In this document: one piece after another, positions 17,202 through 27,302 of the stretch
How the letters are laid out: every line of letters starts with the position of its first letter
How positions within the stretch are numbered: position 1 is the stretch's first letter
Assembly (NCBI GenBank): GCA_028873575.1
Contig: JAGWHY010000002.1
Span: 1-64,000, forward strand
Length of the DNA stretch: 64,000 bases
DNA from: Acidobacteriota bacterium
GTDB taxonomy: Bacteria; Actinomycetota; Acidimicrobiia; Acidimicrobiales; RAAP-2
Direction of reading: 5' to 3'
Position numbers and translations under genes: made by a program
Notes under the pieces: generated by a model
What the model was told of the DNA's origin: nothing
Database searches by the model: none
The model's input: the letters and a program-made list of their open reading frames with translations, nothing else

Positions 17202-18061
17202 TACTTCACAGCTCCTTGGCTAGCGGGTGCAGCACTGTTGGTCTTGTAAAACGGGTTGGGGAAGCCGACCTTGCCGGCCACGGCCGGCAACGAGTTGACC
17301 GTCGTCGGGCTGAGGGCGATCAACTGCGGGGCGCCGGCACTGAGCAGGGCCTGCACGGCGAGCAGCACGCTGACGTGCTGCGCCTCCACGCCCATGATGC
17401 TGGCGAACAGCGCGCGGTTCGACGTCGCGTTCACGAGTGACGTGTTCTTGACGTAGGTCTCCGCGGCGATGTTCTCGAGCTCGAGGGCGAGCCCCACGAC
17501 GGCGAGCGTCGCGTTCGCGTCGCTCATGCCCTTCAAACTGGCGACGGCCTTGTTCACGACCGGCACGAAGGCGGGGTCTGGCTTGGTCTGGGGCTTGCCC
17601 TTCAGACGGCGTACCGCCGCGTTGAAGGCGGCCGCGTGTTCGGCGTGCTGGCCCATGGTGGTCTTCGCGAACGCCGTGACGACACCATTGGCTGACGCGC
17701 CACCGATGTAGGGCAGCGTGAGGGCCGCCTTGTACGTCGCGACCGCCAGGTTCTCAATACTCGCGGCCGTCTGGAGGATCTGTACGTCCTTCGAGCTGGT
17801 GGCCGCCGCCGACGTGGCGAGCGCGCCCACCAGGGCGAGACCGCCCGCCGCGCCCAACAGGGGCGCGTTACGAAGACTGGTCAACAAGGTGGCCTGGTGC
17901 TCTTCGTGGAAGCTTTCGTTCGTCGTGGGATCGTCATTGGACGACTCGTGGTTCAGCTCGACGAGTTCATTGAGGGCCTCGTTGGTCGGACGCAACGCGT
18001 CCGCCTGCAGGTCCTGTGACTCTTCGAGCAGCTCCTTGAGTGCTCTGGGATCTGGGTTCAT
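17201..18061 (-). CDS. Ferritin-like domain protein, paralogue of the preceding gene
   Basis: Start MNPDPRALKELLEES; QTAASIENLAVATYKAAL, MGQHAEHAAAFN, GVEAQHVSVLLAVQALL. Confidence 0.8.
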   Translation of the reverse strand: MNPDPRALKELLEESQDLQADALRPTNEALNELVELNHESSNDDPTTNESFHEEHQATLLTSLRNAPLLGAAGGLALVGALATSAAATSSKDVQILQTAASIENLAVATYKAALTLPYIGGASANGVVTAFAKTTMGQHAEHAAAFNAAVRRLKGKPQTKPDPAFVPVVNKAVASLKGMSDANATLAVVGLALELENIAAETYVKNTSLVNATSNRALFASIMGVEAQHVSVLLAVQALLSAGAPQLIALSPTTVNSLPAVAGKVGFPNPFYKTNSAAPASQGAVK

Positions 18062-18113
18062 TGCCTGTTCCTCCTTGGGTAGGGTCGTGAGGTATTCGGC
18101 GCCGAACGAGCGT

Positions 18114-18175
18114 CGGATGTCCCAATTTGGAAAAATTCTGAACGGGGAGAAAAAAAGTTGAGAATTCGACATCCG
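18114..18175. promoter_or_regulatory. Divergent promoter region with inverted 8-mers CGGATGTC/GACATCCG
   Basis: CGGATGTC at 18114-18121, GACATCCG at 18168-18175, between divergent ferritin-like and sigma genes. Confidence 0.4.
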
Positions 18176-18203
18176 CAGTGAAAGGTCGCCCCGAATAGAG
18201 AAC

Positions 18204-18779
18204 GTGGAAGCCCTCCAAGACGTCAGTGACGCCCAGCTGGTCACGCGCATCGCGCGCTACGACGACGTAGCCCTCGCCGAGGTCTATCGCCGTCACGGTG
18301 GCGCGGTGTACGGACTGGCTCGACGCGTACTTAACAACAACACCGAGGCCGAGGACGTCACCCAAGAGGTGTTCTTGCGTCTGTGGAATCAACCGGAGCG
18401 CTTCGACCCGAACCGTGGCAATCTCCGTAGCTTCTTGTTAACCCAGAGTCACGCGCGTGCGGTCGACGCCGTGCGTTCGCTCGAGGCGCGCAAGAGTCGT
18501 GAGGTGCGCGACGCCGCGGCGACCGCACGCGCCGGCTACGACCTTCAGCACGAGTTCACCGATCTCATCATGAGTGAAGAGGTGCAGCGAGCCCTGGGCG
18601 AACTGCCCGAGGACGAACGCCGCGCGATTGAACTCGCGTATTTCCAGGGACTGACCTACGTCAAGGTGGCTGAATTACTTGACGAACCAGAAGGAACCAT
18701 TAAGAGCCGGATCCGCAACGGTATGCGCCGGATGCGTCATCTGCTCTCGGACTACGAAGTACAAGAAGTGGAGTCGTGA
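18204..18779 (+). CDS. ECF-type RNA polymerase sigma factor
   Basis: RRVLNNNTEAEDVTQEVFLRLWNQPERFD; LGELPEDERRAIELAYFQGLTYVKVAELLDEPEGTIKSRIRNGMRRMR. Confidence 0.93.
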   Translation: MEALQDVSDAQLVTRIARYDDVALAEVYRRHGGAVYGLARRVLNNNTEAEDVTQEVFLRLWNQPERFDPNRGNLRSFLLTQSHARAVDAVRSLEARKSREVRDAAATARAGYDLQHEFTDLIMSEEVQRALGELPEDERRAIELAYFQGLTYVKVAELLDEPEGTIKSRIRNGMRRMRHLLSDYEVQEVES

Positions 18780-19573
18780 TGAACCACGAAGATGCCTACG
18801 AACTTTTAGAACTCGCCGCTCTCGACGCGATTGACGCCTCCACGGCCGTGGATCTCGAAGAGCACGTCAGCGGCTGTAGTGAGTGTCAGCGCGAACTTGA
18901 CGCCTATCGTCACGTCGCCGCGACCATTGGCAACGCGGTGGAACCCCTGCCGGAGCGGCTCTGGAGTTCCATCGCCGACCGACTGCACGAACGCCCGGTC
19001 GCGACGAATACGGCTATGCCCCTGTTAGGCGGTGAGCGCACTTCTTTAGCGACGCCCCCGATGGCGCCGGTGATTTCGATCACGACCGGTCGACCGTCGT
19101 GGACACGTCGTGCCCGGGGCGCGGTTGCCTCGGCCGCGTTTGGCGCCGCCGCGGCCATCATCGCGCTCAGCGTCAGTTTGGCCAACGCCAATAGCCACGT
19201 CGCCCACTTGCAGGGGCAGATTTCGAACGGCGGCCAGATCGCGGTCGCCTCGGCTCTCGAAACCCCGGGTCACGTGGTCGTCAATCTGGCGTCGGCGACG
19301 CATCGTCCGCTGGCGCAGTTCGTGATGTTGCCGAGTGGCCAGGGCTACCTCGTGACGTCGTCTTTGCCGAAACTCTCGGGTGACAAGACGTACCAACTCT
19401 GGGGCATCGTCAAGGGTCAGCCGGTCTCACTGGGCGTCATGGGTCAGCGACCCTCGCAGGTCGCGTTCACCATGGCGGGTCAGGTGAAACCGAGTGAGTT
19501 GGCCGTGACGGTCGAGCCCTCGGGTGGATCAACGGCGCCGTCGAGTGGTCCCGTCGCCTACGGCACTGTCTAA
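18776..19573 (+). CDS. Anti-sigma factor (RskA-like, zinc-finger N-terminus, one TM)
   Basis: LEEHVSGCSECQRELDAY; TM AAAAIIALSVSLA; C-terminal YLVTSSLPKLSGDKTYQLWGI...VTVEPSGGS. Confidence 0.9.
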   Translation: MMNHEDAYELLELAALDAIDASTAVDLEEHVSGCSECQRELDAYRHVAATIGNAVEPLPERLWSSIADRLHERPVATNTAMPLLGGERTSLATPPMAPVISITTGRPSWTRRARGAVASAAFGAAAAIIALSVSLANANSHVAHLQGQISNGGQIAVASALETPGHVVVNLASATHRPLAQFVMLPSGQGYLVTSSLPKLSGDKTYQLWGIVKGQPVSLGVMGQRPSQVAFTMAGQVKPSELAVTVEPSGGSTAPSSGPVAYGTV

Positions 19574-19691
19574 GCAGGTGGCTGGTTCCAGCCCGTGGGA
19601 ACTTGTCGCGGTGGCCCGTCTCGCGGCCCGGCGCACGCAATTATCGCGCTCATGAATATTTCGTTGCGCGAAAAACACTATCTTCGTCACA

Positions 19692-20468
19692 GTGAGTGAA
19701 GGTTCCGGACAGCCAATTCTCGCGCTTGATCGCGTGTCGGTGGACTTTGGTGGTCTGCGCGCGTTGCACGATGTGTCGTTTGGCGTGGCCAACGGTGAGA
19801 TTGTCGGACTTATCGGGCCGAACGGCGCGGGAAAGACGACTGCCTTCAACGTCGTGTGCGGGTTCGTCAAGCCGACGGCGGGCGTCGTGCGTTATCCCTT
19901 GATTAACAAGTCCAATCTGCGTCCGAATCAACTATCGCGCGCGGGCATCGCGCGCACGCTGCAAGGCGTTGGTCTCTTCACGCACTGCACCGTGCTCGAG
20001 AACGTAATGGCGGGTGGCCAGACGCGACCCGATGGGGGATTTCTAAACAGTTTTGTCGCGACACCGCGCGGGATTCGCGCGGAGCGCCGCTTGCGTGATG
20101 ACGCGATGAGCACCTTGGCGCGTTTGGGCGTCGACAACGTGGCGAATCAACTCCCATCTGCTATTCCCTACGGTACGGCGAAAAAGGTTTCCGTTGCTCG
20201 AGCATTGATGAGCCAGCCAAGCTTGCTTATGCTCGACGAGCCCGCGTCAGGACTCGACGAATCTGAGTTGAGTGAGTTCGCCGCGATGATTCTCGATCTT
20301 CGCTCCAGCATGGGCGTGCTTCTCGTGGAACACAACATGGAATTTGTGATGCCCTTGGTGGAGCGACTTGTCGTACTCAACTTCGGTGAAGTCATCGCCG
20401 AAGGAACGCCGACTGAGGTCCGTAACAATGACGCGGTCGTCGCCGCCTACTTAGGCGTGGCGCAGTGA
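19692..20468 (+). CDS. livG: Branched-chain amino acid ABC transporter ATP-binding protein (LivG-type)
   Basis: GLIGPNGAGKTTAFNVVCGF; LLMLDEPASGLDESE; operon context. Confidence 0.88.
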   Translation: MSEGSGQPILALDRVSVDFGGLRALHDVSFGVANGEIVGLIGPNGAGKTTAFNVVCGFVKPTAGVVRYPLINKSNLRPNQLSRAGIARTLQGVGLFTHCTVLENVMAGGQTRPDGGFLNSFVATPRGIRAERRLRDDAMSTLARLGVDNVANQLPSAIPYGTAKKVSVARALMSQPSLLMLDEPASGLDESELSEFAAMILDLRSSMGVLLVEHNMEFVMPLVERLVVLNFGEVIAEGTPTEVRNNDAVVAAYLGVAQ

Positions 20469-21172
20469 TTCGTGTTCAGGGACTAACCGTCGCCTACGGC
20501 GCGGTGAAGGCTCTCGTTGACGTCTCCTTTGAAGCGCGCACCAGCGCCATCACTGCGGTGCTGGGTGCGAATGGTGCGGGAAAGACAACCCTATTGCGGA
20601 CTATTAGTGGACTAAAGACACCCGTGGCGGGCTCTATCACGCACGACGAAACCGAGCTCACCGCAATGAAGACCGAAGATATTGCGAGAATGGGTATCGC
20701 GCACGTGCCCGAAGGACGAGGCGTGATCGGCGAGTTTACGGTCGAGGAAAACCTGCGGTTGGGCGCGCTCACGGCGAAACTCAACGCCAAGCAAAGTCTC
20801 GAGAACCAGTACGAACGATTTCCAATCCTCGGTGAACGACGACGTCAACACGCCGACCAGCTCTCCGGAGGCGAACGCCAGATTCTCTCGATGGCGCGTG
20901 CGCTTATCGCCAACCCTTCAGTGTTGTTGCTCGACGAGCCGTCACTCGGCCTCGCTCCCCTCATTACTGCTCAGATCATGGCGACCATTAAAGATTTGTG
21001 CGCGAGTGACGATTTAACCGTGATTCTGGTGGAGCAAAATGCCTCCTCGGCTCTTCGTATTGCCGACCACGCGGTGGTATTAAACGTTGGTCACGTGGTC
21101 GCTAATGATGTCGCCAGCGTGGTTGCCGAAGACGAAAATCTTCGCCAGTACTACCTCGGAATGGTTAGTTGA
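20465..21172 (+). CDS. livF: Branched-chain amino acid ABC transporter ATP-binding protein (LivF-type)
   Basis: VLGANGAGKTTLLRTISG; LSGGERQILSMARALIANPSVLLLDEPSLGLAP. Confidence 0.9.
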   Translation: MIRVQGLTVAYGAVKALVDVSFEARTSAITAVLGANGAGKTTLLRTISGLKTPVAGSITHDETELTAMKTEDIARMGIAHVPEGRGVIGEFTVEENLRLGALTAKLNAKQSLENQYERFPILGERRRQHADQLSGGERQILSMARALIANPSVLLLDEPSLGLAPLITAQIMATIKDLCASDDLTVILVEQNASSALRIADHAVVLNVGHVVANDVASVVAEDENLRQYYLGMVS

Positions 21173-22071
21173 TGGATATCTTTCTCACTTCTCGGATTGC
21201 CTCGGACGTTCTTGGCGGCGTGACGAACGGCGTGATCTATGGACTCGTGGCCCTCAGTCTCGTTTTGGTTTGGCGTTCCACGGGTATCTTGAACTTCGCT
21301 CAAGGCGCCATGCCCATGATGGCGACGTACGTCGGCATGATTGCGTTCGGACATTTCTTTGGCTACTGGATTTGCGTGGTCATCGCCATTCTCGTGGGAT
21401 TTCTCATCGGTGCCGGTACTGAACGCGTTTTAGTCCGGCCCCTCTACGGCAAACCTGAAATTAACCCCGTCGTGGTTATGGTGGGTTTTTTGACCGTTCT
21501 TGAAGCGGTGGCCGCGGCAATTTGGTCGTCAACGCCACGGAGCTTGACGACACCGTTTTCCCCGATTGACTTTCATCTCGGGGGAAAGCCCTTCGCTCTT
21601 TCGGCCTTTTCTCTCTACCAAATAGTCACCGCGATTGTCGTCATGGTCGCGGTGGCCGTGCTTTTTCGCTTCACGAATCTCGGTCTTCAACTGCGAGCGT
21701 CAGCTCTGGCACCCGAGGTTTCACGCCTCCTCGGCGTGCGGGTGAATCGCATGTTGACTCTGGGCTGGACGCTGTCAACTGGAGTGGGCACGATTACCGC
21801 CATCTTGGTGTCGTCGAACTTTTTTACCGGTTTAACGCCACAGGTCATGGACGGAATCTTTGCTTTTGGATTTATCGCGGCGGCGGTCGGTGGATTGGAC
21901 AGCCCCGTGGGATCTATCGTCGCGGGAGTCGTCATCGGCATTATTTTGCAGTTTGTCGGTGACTACGTGAATTCCAATGCCATCATCCTCGTGGCGCTCT
22001 TCATCTTGATCGTCTCGCTTATGGCTCGGCCCAATGGCGTTTTCAGTGTCGTAAAAGCGAGGCGAGTATGA
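21172..22071 (+). CDS. livH: Branched-chain amino acid ABC transporter permease (LivH-type)
   Basis: GVTNGVIYGLVALSLVLVWRSTGILNFAQGAMPMM. Confidence 0.9.
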   Translation: MDIFLTSRIASDVLGGVTNGVIYGLVALSLVLVWRSTGILNFAQGAMPMMATYVGMIAFGHFFGYWICVVIAILVGFLIGAGTERVLVRPLYGKPEINPVVVMVGFLTVLEAVAAAIWSSTPRSLTTPFSPIDFHLGGKPFALSAFSLYQIVTAIVVMVAVAVLFRFTNLGLQLRASALAPEVSRLLGVRVNRMLTLGWTLSTGVGTITAILVSSNFFTGLTPQVMDGIFAFGFIAAAVGGLDSPVGSIVAGVVIGIILQFVGDYVNSNAIILVALFILIVSLMARPNGVFSVVKARRV

Positions 22072-23303
22072 ATCGTGGACTTTCCTCGCGGCGCGTCATT
22101 ACGACGGTCGCCGCGGTCGCCGCGGTGGCGCTCTCTTTCATCGTGACGCCGAGTTCGCGCGACGGCGTCGCGCTCGCGGTATTGGCGACTTTGACGGTGA
22201 TCGGTGGTTCAGTGCTTCTCTCGTCGGACCTACGGCGCGCTCATCCCGTGGTGACGAGGGCGGCCACCTCAACGATGGCTGTCTCGGTATCACTCGTGGC
22301 AACATTCTTTTTCTCGTCAACGACCAACTTCAACTTGGCCACTGGTGCCGCCATGGCCGTAACTCTGGTCGGCCTCTCGTTTCTTACCGGCGTGTCGGGT
22401 CAGGTCTCGCTTGGCAACGGGGCGTTCATGGGGGTCGGCGCGTTCGCGATGGCGATTTGGTCCAATCACCACTCCACGACCCCAATCGTCGTAACCCTTT
22501 TGATATCCATCGTTGCTGGCGCGCTGGTGGGTCTGTTACTCGGCCTGCCCGCGACGCGTCTGCGTGGGCCCTATCTCGCCGGTATGACGCTGGCCTTTGC
22601 GGTGGCGTTTCCCGCAATTCTGACGTACTTCAACTCTTGGACCGGTGGTGACGGTGGACTGCAACTGCCGAACGCCGCAACCCCTCCGCACTGGTTACGA
22701 GCTCTCTACGTGCACGGCACGACGTCACTGACGTCGGGCACGTTGTGGCTGACCGACATCACGCTCGTCGCGACGGGAGTCGCGTTCTTTTTTATGGCGA
22801 ATCTCTTTACCAGCCGCGTGGGTCGCGCGATGCGCTTGGTCCGCGATAACGAAGTGGCGGCCGAATTAGTGGGCGTCAATCTGAATCGTGCGCGCGTGCT
22901 GGCCTTTGTCGTCTCGTCGTCCTACGCGGCCCTGGGCGGGGCACTGTGGACCTTTCTGAACAATTCAGTCACGCCCGCGACTTACTCTTTCGCACTGTCC
23001 ATCGTGATTCTCTCGGTCATCGTGATCGGTGGCATCGGAACGATTCCCGGCGCGTTGATCGGGGGACTCGTCTACGCCTACTCCACCAACGTCATTAACT
23101 GGATAACGAATCAGACCGGACTAAATCCTCAGGGCAATTTTGCCAGTCAACTCAATGGCATAATCTTCGGTGGGCTACTCATCGTCACGATGATGCTGGC
23201 GCCGCGGGGCGTGGCGGGCGTGTACTACACGTTCCGTCATCGACGCGCGTCGCCGGGGGGCGACGTTAAGTCACCCTCTGAGGAGACCTACGCTGAGGCC
23301 TAG
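22068..23303 (+). CDS. livM: Branched-chain amino acid ABC transporter permease (LivM-type)
   Basis: GVSGQVSLGNGAFMGVGAF; GRAMRLVRDNEVAAELVGVNLNRARVLAFVVSSSYAALGGAL. Confidence 0.9.
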   Translation: MNRGLSSRRVITTVAAVAAVALSFIVTPSSRDGVALAVLATLTVIGGSVLLSSDLRRAHPVVTRAATSTMAVSVSLVATFFFSSTTNFNLATGAAMAVTLVGLSFLTGVSGQVSLGNGAFMGVGAFAMAIWSNHHSTTPIVVTLLISIVAGALVGLLLGLPATRLRGPYLAGMTLAFAVAFPAILTYFNSWTGGDGGLQLPNAATPPHWLRALYVHGTTSLTSGTLWLTDITLVATGVAFFFMANLFTSRVGRAMRLVRDNEVAAELVGVNLNRARVLAFVVSSSYAALGGALWTFLNNSVTPATYSFALSIVILSVIVIGGIGTIPGALIGGLVYAYSTNVINWITNQTGLNPQGNFASQLNGIIFGGLLIVTMMLAPRGVAGVYYTFRHRRASPGGDVKSPSEETYAEA

Positions 23304-23343
23304 GCGGTACCAGAGCAGTTCCAACTTTCCAGGGGGATAACAA

Positions 23344-24684
23344 GTGATTCAAAATAAATTAAGTCGTCGGCTAAGTGCCGGTGTCGCGATGATGTTGTGC
23401 GCGGGGGTCATGACGTTTGGTGCGTCGGGACTCGCCAGTGCCGCACCAAAGACTCCGGGCGTGACGGCGACACAAATCACTATCGGGGCCACCGTGCCGA
23501 TTACTGGCATCGCGTCGCCGGGCTACAGCGACGTTTCCAGGGCGGCCAACGCGGTCTTCAACTACGTGAACAAAAAGGGTGGCGTCAACGGTCGAAAGAT
23601 CAAGTACATCCTGAAAGACGACTGCTACGGCACGCCGGGTTTTGGCTGCACCGGCATACCCAATACGGCTACCCAGACGCGCGCACTGCTCTCAGCCGGC
23701 ATCTTCGCGACCGTGGGCTCACTGGGCACCCCGACGCAGGACTCGGTGCGTACGTTGTTGAACTCGAACCACGTACCGCAGTTGTACGTGAACTCCGGAT
23801 CACTTGACTGGAACAACCCGACGAAGTACCCGGGTCTCTTTGGGTGGCAGACCTCGTACAACGAAGAAGGCAAGATCTTCGCGCAGTACATTTCGGCGAC
23901 CTACCCGACGGCGAACGTCTGCTACCTCGGCCAGGGCGACGACTTTGGTTCAGACGGTCTGGCGGGTCTCGTGGCCGGCGGCGTGACGCCAATGGACGAG
24001 CAGCTCTACAGCGTTGGCGCGTTAGTGGTGACGCAAGGCGCGTCCATCGCCCCGTACGTGGCGCGCTTCCAAAGTGACAAGTGCACGGTCGTCGTGCTCG
24101 ACACCATTCCTGGCGCCACTGACGCGACGCTCGGCGCCGCGTTGAAGTTGGGCTACAGCCCGCACTGGATTATCTCGAGTGTCGGCGCTGACCCAGTTAC
24201 CGTGGACCAGCCCTTCGCGAGCTTGCCGATTCCCGACCCGGAAATTGGTGCGGTGAGCTTTAGTTACCTGCCCGCCTCGTCGGCGACCAACGCGTGGAAC
24301 GCGTGGGACCGTAAGGTGCTGTTGGCCGACAAGAAAGATTTCCCGAACTTCACGGCCACCTCACCCATTACGGGCAACATGACCTACGGCATCGGTTTTG
24401 CCGTCGCCTTCGTTGAAGCGTTGAAGGCAACGGGCAAGACCGTGACGCGCGCGGGGTTCTTGAAGACCCTGACGCACCTGACCTTGAGCCAGACCCCGGC
24501 GCTGACCCCGTTGCGCTACACGCCGACGAACCACCAGGGTCTTAGTGGTGGTTACCTCGTCAAAGTGACGAGTTCCTCGGCGACGGCGGCGCTGAATGGT
24601 CAGGTCTACACAACGGACTCGGGTTCCGGTCCCGTGGTGAAGACCAAGGCGGTCGCGCCCTCAATTCCCGCCTGGTTGAAGTAA
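23344..24684 (+). CDS. ABC transporter substrate-binding protein (LivJ/LivK-like)
   Basis: Signal peptide; ITIGATVPITGIASPGYSDVSRAANAVFNYVNKKGGVNGRKIKYILKDD. Confidence 0.9.
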   Translation: MIQNKLSRRLSAGVAMMLCAGVMTFGASGLASAAPKTPGVTATQITIGATVPITGIASPGYSDVSRAANAVFNYVNKKGGVNGRKIKYILKDDCYGTPGFGCTGIPNTATQTRALLSAGIFATVGSLGTPTQDSVRTLLNSNHVPQLYVNSGSLDWNNPTKYPGLFGWQTSYNEEGKIFAQYISATYPTANVCYLGQGDDFGSDGLAGLVAGGVTPMDEQLYSVGALVVTQGASIAPYVARFQSDKCTVVVLDTIPGATDATLGAALKLGYSPHWIISSVGADPVTVDQPFASLPIPDPEIGAVSFSYLPASSATNAWNAWDRKVLLADKKDFPNFTATSPITGNMTYGIGFAVAFVEALKATGKTVTRAGFLKTLTHLTLSQTPALTPLRYTPTNHQGLSGGYLVKVTSSSATAALNGQVYTTDSGSGPVVKTKAVAPSIPAWLK

Positions 24685-24702
24685 CGAAGTAGTTCTCGAC
24701 GC

Positions 24703-24738
24703 GGCGCGTCCGGGGGGCTCAAGCTCCTCGGACGCGCC
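24703..24738 (+). terminator. Terminator-like hairpin after the liv operon
   Basis: GGCGCGTCCG ... CGGACGCGCC perfect 10-bp stem. Confidence 0.7.
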
Positions 24739-25048
24739 GTTCGTCGTTTGGCGATTCTTATTTCGACAAGTTGATCGATCGAAGAATCGAGTGCGTGAAC
24801 GTGTTGGTGCGCGCGTAGACGCGACGACGTACGTAGCGCGTGGCGTAAGCGCCGGGCCCGTGGCTCGCCGCTTGGAGGTTGCCGAGCAACCTCGCGTCTC
24901 GGTAGAGCTCACTTCGAAGACTTCGCCGACGCGCCACGACGCCCCTTTCGTCGCCCTCTTCTCTAGCAGGCGCGCCCACGCACGGTCAACGTCGCACTCG
25001 AGCCCACGCCGCGACCCCATTAGGGTTGCGGTACGAGACGGGGGAATT

Positions 25049-26074
25049 GTGGATAATCAACAGATTCTGTTAACGAAGCGACCGACGGGTCTTATTGACG
25101 CGTCGACGACCACGTTGGTGAGTACGCCGCGGCCGACCTGTGGCGAGGGTGAGGCGTTGATCAAGGTGGCGATGCTCTCCATTGACCCGACGATCCGCAC
25201 CTGGATGAACGACGCGCCAGGCTACCTGCCCCCGATCGCGATCGGCGAGGTGGTGCGCGGCAGTGGCACGGGCGTCGTCGTTGAGAGCCGCAGTGAGCGC
25301 TACCAAGTGGGCGACGTCGTCTTTGGCATGACCGGCTGGCAAGAGTGGGTCCTCGCGACCAAGGACAACTCGTTTTCGGTGCTGCCGACCGGCATGGGAC
25401 TCGACCTCGCGACCGTTATGAACGTGTTGGGCGTGACGGGCGTCACCGCCTACTTCGGACTGCTCGAGATCGGTCGCCTCAAGGAGGGGGACGTCGTCGT
25501 GGTCTCGGGCGCGGCCGGCGCGACGGGCTCGGTGGTGGGCCAGATCGCGAAGGCTCGGGGCGCGAGCAAAGTGATTGGCGTAGCCGGAGGGCCCGAGAAG
25601 TGCGCCGAAGTCGTGGAGTACTACGGATTCGACGCGTGCCTGGACTACCGCGCGGACAATCTGGCCCGACGCCTTCACGAAGTTGCCCCCAAGGGGGTCG
25701 ACCTCTACTTTGACAACGTCGGCGGTGACGTCCTCGACGCGGTGCTCGGGAGCCTCGCGATGCACGGGCGCGTGGTGCTGTGCGGCGCGATTTCGCAGTA
25801 CAACGAGACGGGCGAGCGAGGTGGTCTGCGCAATACCTCGATGCTGATCGTGCGCCGCGGGCGCATGGAGGGCTTCATCATCCTCGACTTCGCGTCGCGA
25901 TTCCTGGAGGCGCAAATCGAACTCGCGACGATGGTGCAGGCGGGTACGCTGCGGCACCGCGAGCACGTGGTCGAGGGGCTCGCCAGTGCTCCCGACGCTT
26001 TGAATCTGCTCTTCAGTGGTGGTAATCACGGCAAGACCCTCGTGCGGGTCGATGAGAGCGTGCAACTTGGCTGA
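25049..26074 (+). CDS. NADP-dependent MDR-superfamily oxidoreductase (curcumin/alkenal reductase-like)
   Basis: GTG start; LSIDPTIRTWMND, VVVSGAAGATGSVVGQIAKARGASKVIGVAGGPEKC, YFDNVGGDVLDAVL. Confidence 0.88.
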   Translation: MDNQQILLTKRPTGLIDASTTTLVSTPRPTCGEGEALIKVAMLSIDPTIRTWMNDAPGYLPPIAIGEVVRGSGTGVVVESRSERYQVGDVVFGMTGWQEWVLATKDNSFSVLPTGMGLDLATVMNVLGVTGVTAYFGLLEIGRLKEGDVVVVSGAAGATGSVVGQIAKARGASKVIGVAGGPEKCAEVVEYYGFDACLDYRADNLARRLHEVAPKGVDLYFDNVGGDVLDAVLGSLAMHGRVVLCGAISQYNETGERGGLRNTSMLIVRRGRMEGFIILDFASRFLEAQIELATMVQAGTLRHREHVVEGLASAPDALNLLFSGGNHGKTLVRVDESVQLG

Positions 26075-27302
26075 GCACGGCACGGCGACGCGCATCGCTC
26101 GCGTCACGGTGGTGTTGTTCTTCATCGCGATGGCGTCGGGCTTTGCCCAATTTGGCGCGGTGGCCTCACTCAACGACGTGGCCCACCATTTCGGACATCA
26201 CACCAACGCGAAGACGCTCCAAAGTGTCGTCGGACTGTCGGGTTCGATTTTGGGCGTCGGTCTCGCCGTCCTGCGCCTGGCCAGTCTCGCGTCACTCCCG
26301 CTCGCCGCTCTGGCCGATCGAGCGGGTCGCGTCGTCGTGCTGCGACGAACGCTCTGGATCGGACTGCTGGTCACGGCGTTGGCCTCGCTCAGTCCCTCCT
26401 ACTGGTTCTTCGTGGCCTGCTTCGCGTTCGCGCGACCGCTGCTTTCGGCCACGTCCACGCTGACCCAGGTCGTGACGGTTGAACTGACCTCCACCTCACG
26501 GCGAATTCACCGACTCGTGATCATCGCGGCGGGCGCCGGGTCGGGCGCCGGTCTCTCCGCGGTGCTCCACGGGTTTATCCGAGGATCGAACTCTTTTCGC
26601 TGGCTTTTCGCGCTGGCCCTGGTGCCTCTCGTCGTGATGCCGCGACTCACCAAGTCCTTGCCCGAACCGACGCACCGCCGTGATCAGTTGTTCTTGTCGC
26701 GGGTGGGGTCGGTCGAGCGCCAGTGGCGGCCGCGTCTCTACGCGGTCGCGGCGATCTCCTTTGGCGTGGGCGTGATTTCGGGTCCGGCCAACGGCTTCGC
26801 GTTCGTCTACGGCGAAGGGGTCTTGCGTCTCGCGCCCCACACCGTCGCCACGGTCGTCGCGTTGAGCGCCCTAACGGGACTCGGGGGACTCCTCACGAGC
26901 CGCGTGCTCTCGCGACGATTAGGTCGTCGCGCGACCGTGGTGCTCGGCGCAGTCGCGAGCACCCTCACGGCCTGTCTCGCCTACAGCGGTGGTCGTTCAT
27001 CGTTCATCGTCGGTTACATGACGGGGGTCTTCGCCGCGGGTCTCCTGGCGCCGGCCGCGGCGGCCCTAAGTACCGAGATCTTCCCGCACCGGGTGCGCGC
27101 GACGACCGCCGGATGGATCGTGGTGGCCGGCGTGGTGGGGGCCACGAGTGGCCTCTTCTTCTTTGGTTGGGTGGCCGACGCGGTCTCGGCGAGCGCCGTT
27201 ACGTCCCTACGCGTCCCCGCGCTGGTGACGTTTCTGCCGACGTTGCCACTGCTGTCGCTCGTGCGACGGCTGCCCGAGACCGCTGGTCAGGAAATTGACT
27301 AG
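26052..27302 (+). CDS. MFS transporter
   Basis: Polytopic; ALADRAGRVVVLRRTLWIGLL and LLTSRVLSRRLGRRATVVLGAV. Confidence 0.82.
   Translation: MRACNLAEHGTATRIARVTVVLFFIAMASGFAQFGAVASLNDVAHHFGHHTNAKTLQSVVGLSGSILGVGLAVLRLASLASLPLAALADRAGRVVVLRRTLWIGLLVTALASLSPSYWFFVACFAFARPLLSATSTLTQVVTVELTSTSRRIHRLVIIAAGAGSGAGLSAVLHGFIRGSNSFRWLFALALVPLVVMPRLTKSLPEPTHRRDQLFLSRVGSVERQWRPRLYAVAAISFGVGVISGPANGFAFVYGEGVLRLAPHTVATVVALSALTGLGGLLTSRVLSRRLGRRATVVLGAVASTLTACLAYSGGRSSFIVGYMTGVFAAGLLAPAAAALSTEIFPHRVRATTAGWIVVAGVVGATSGLFFFGWVADAVSASAVTSLRVPALVTFLPTLPLLSLVRRLPETAGQEID

Noticed and set aside
25070-26173. Long minus-strand ORF (367 aa)
   Set aside because: Antisense shadow of the MDR oxidoreductase; composition typical of reverse-frame ORFs in GC-rich DNA.
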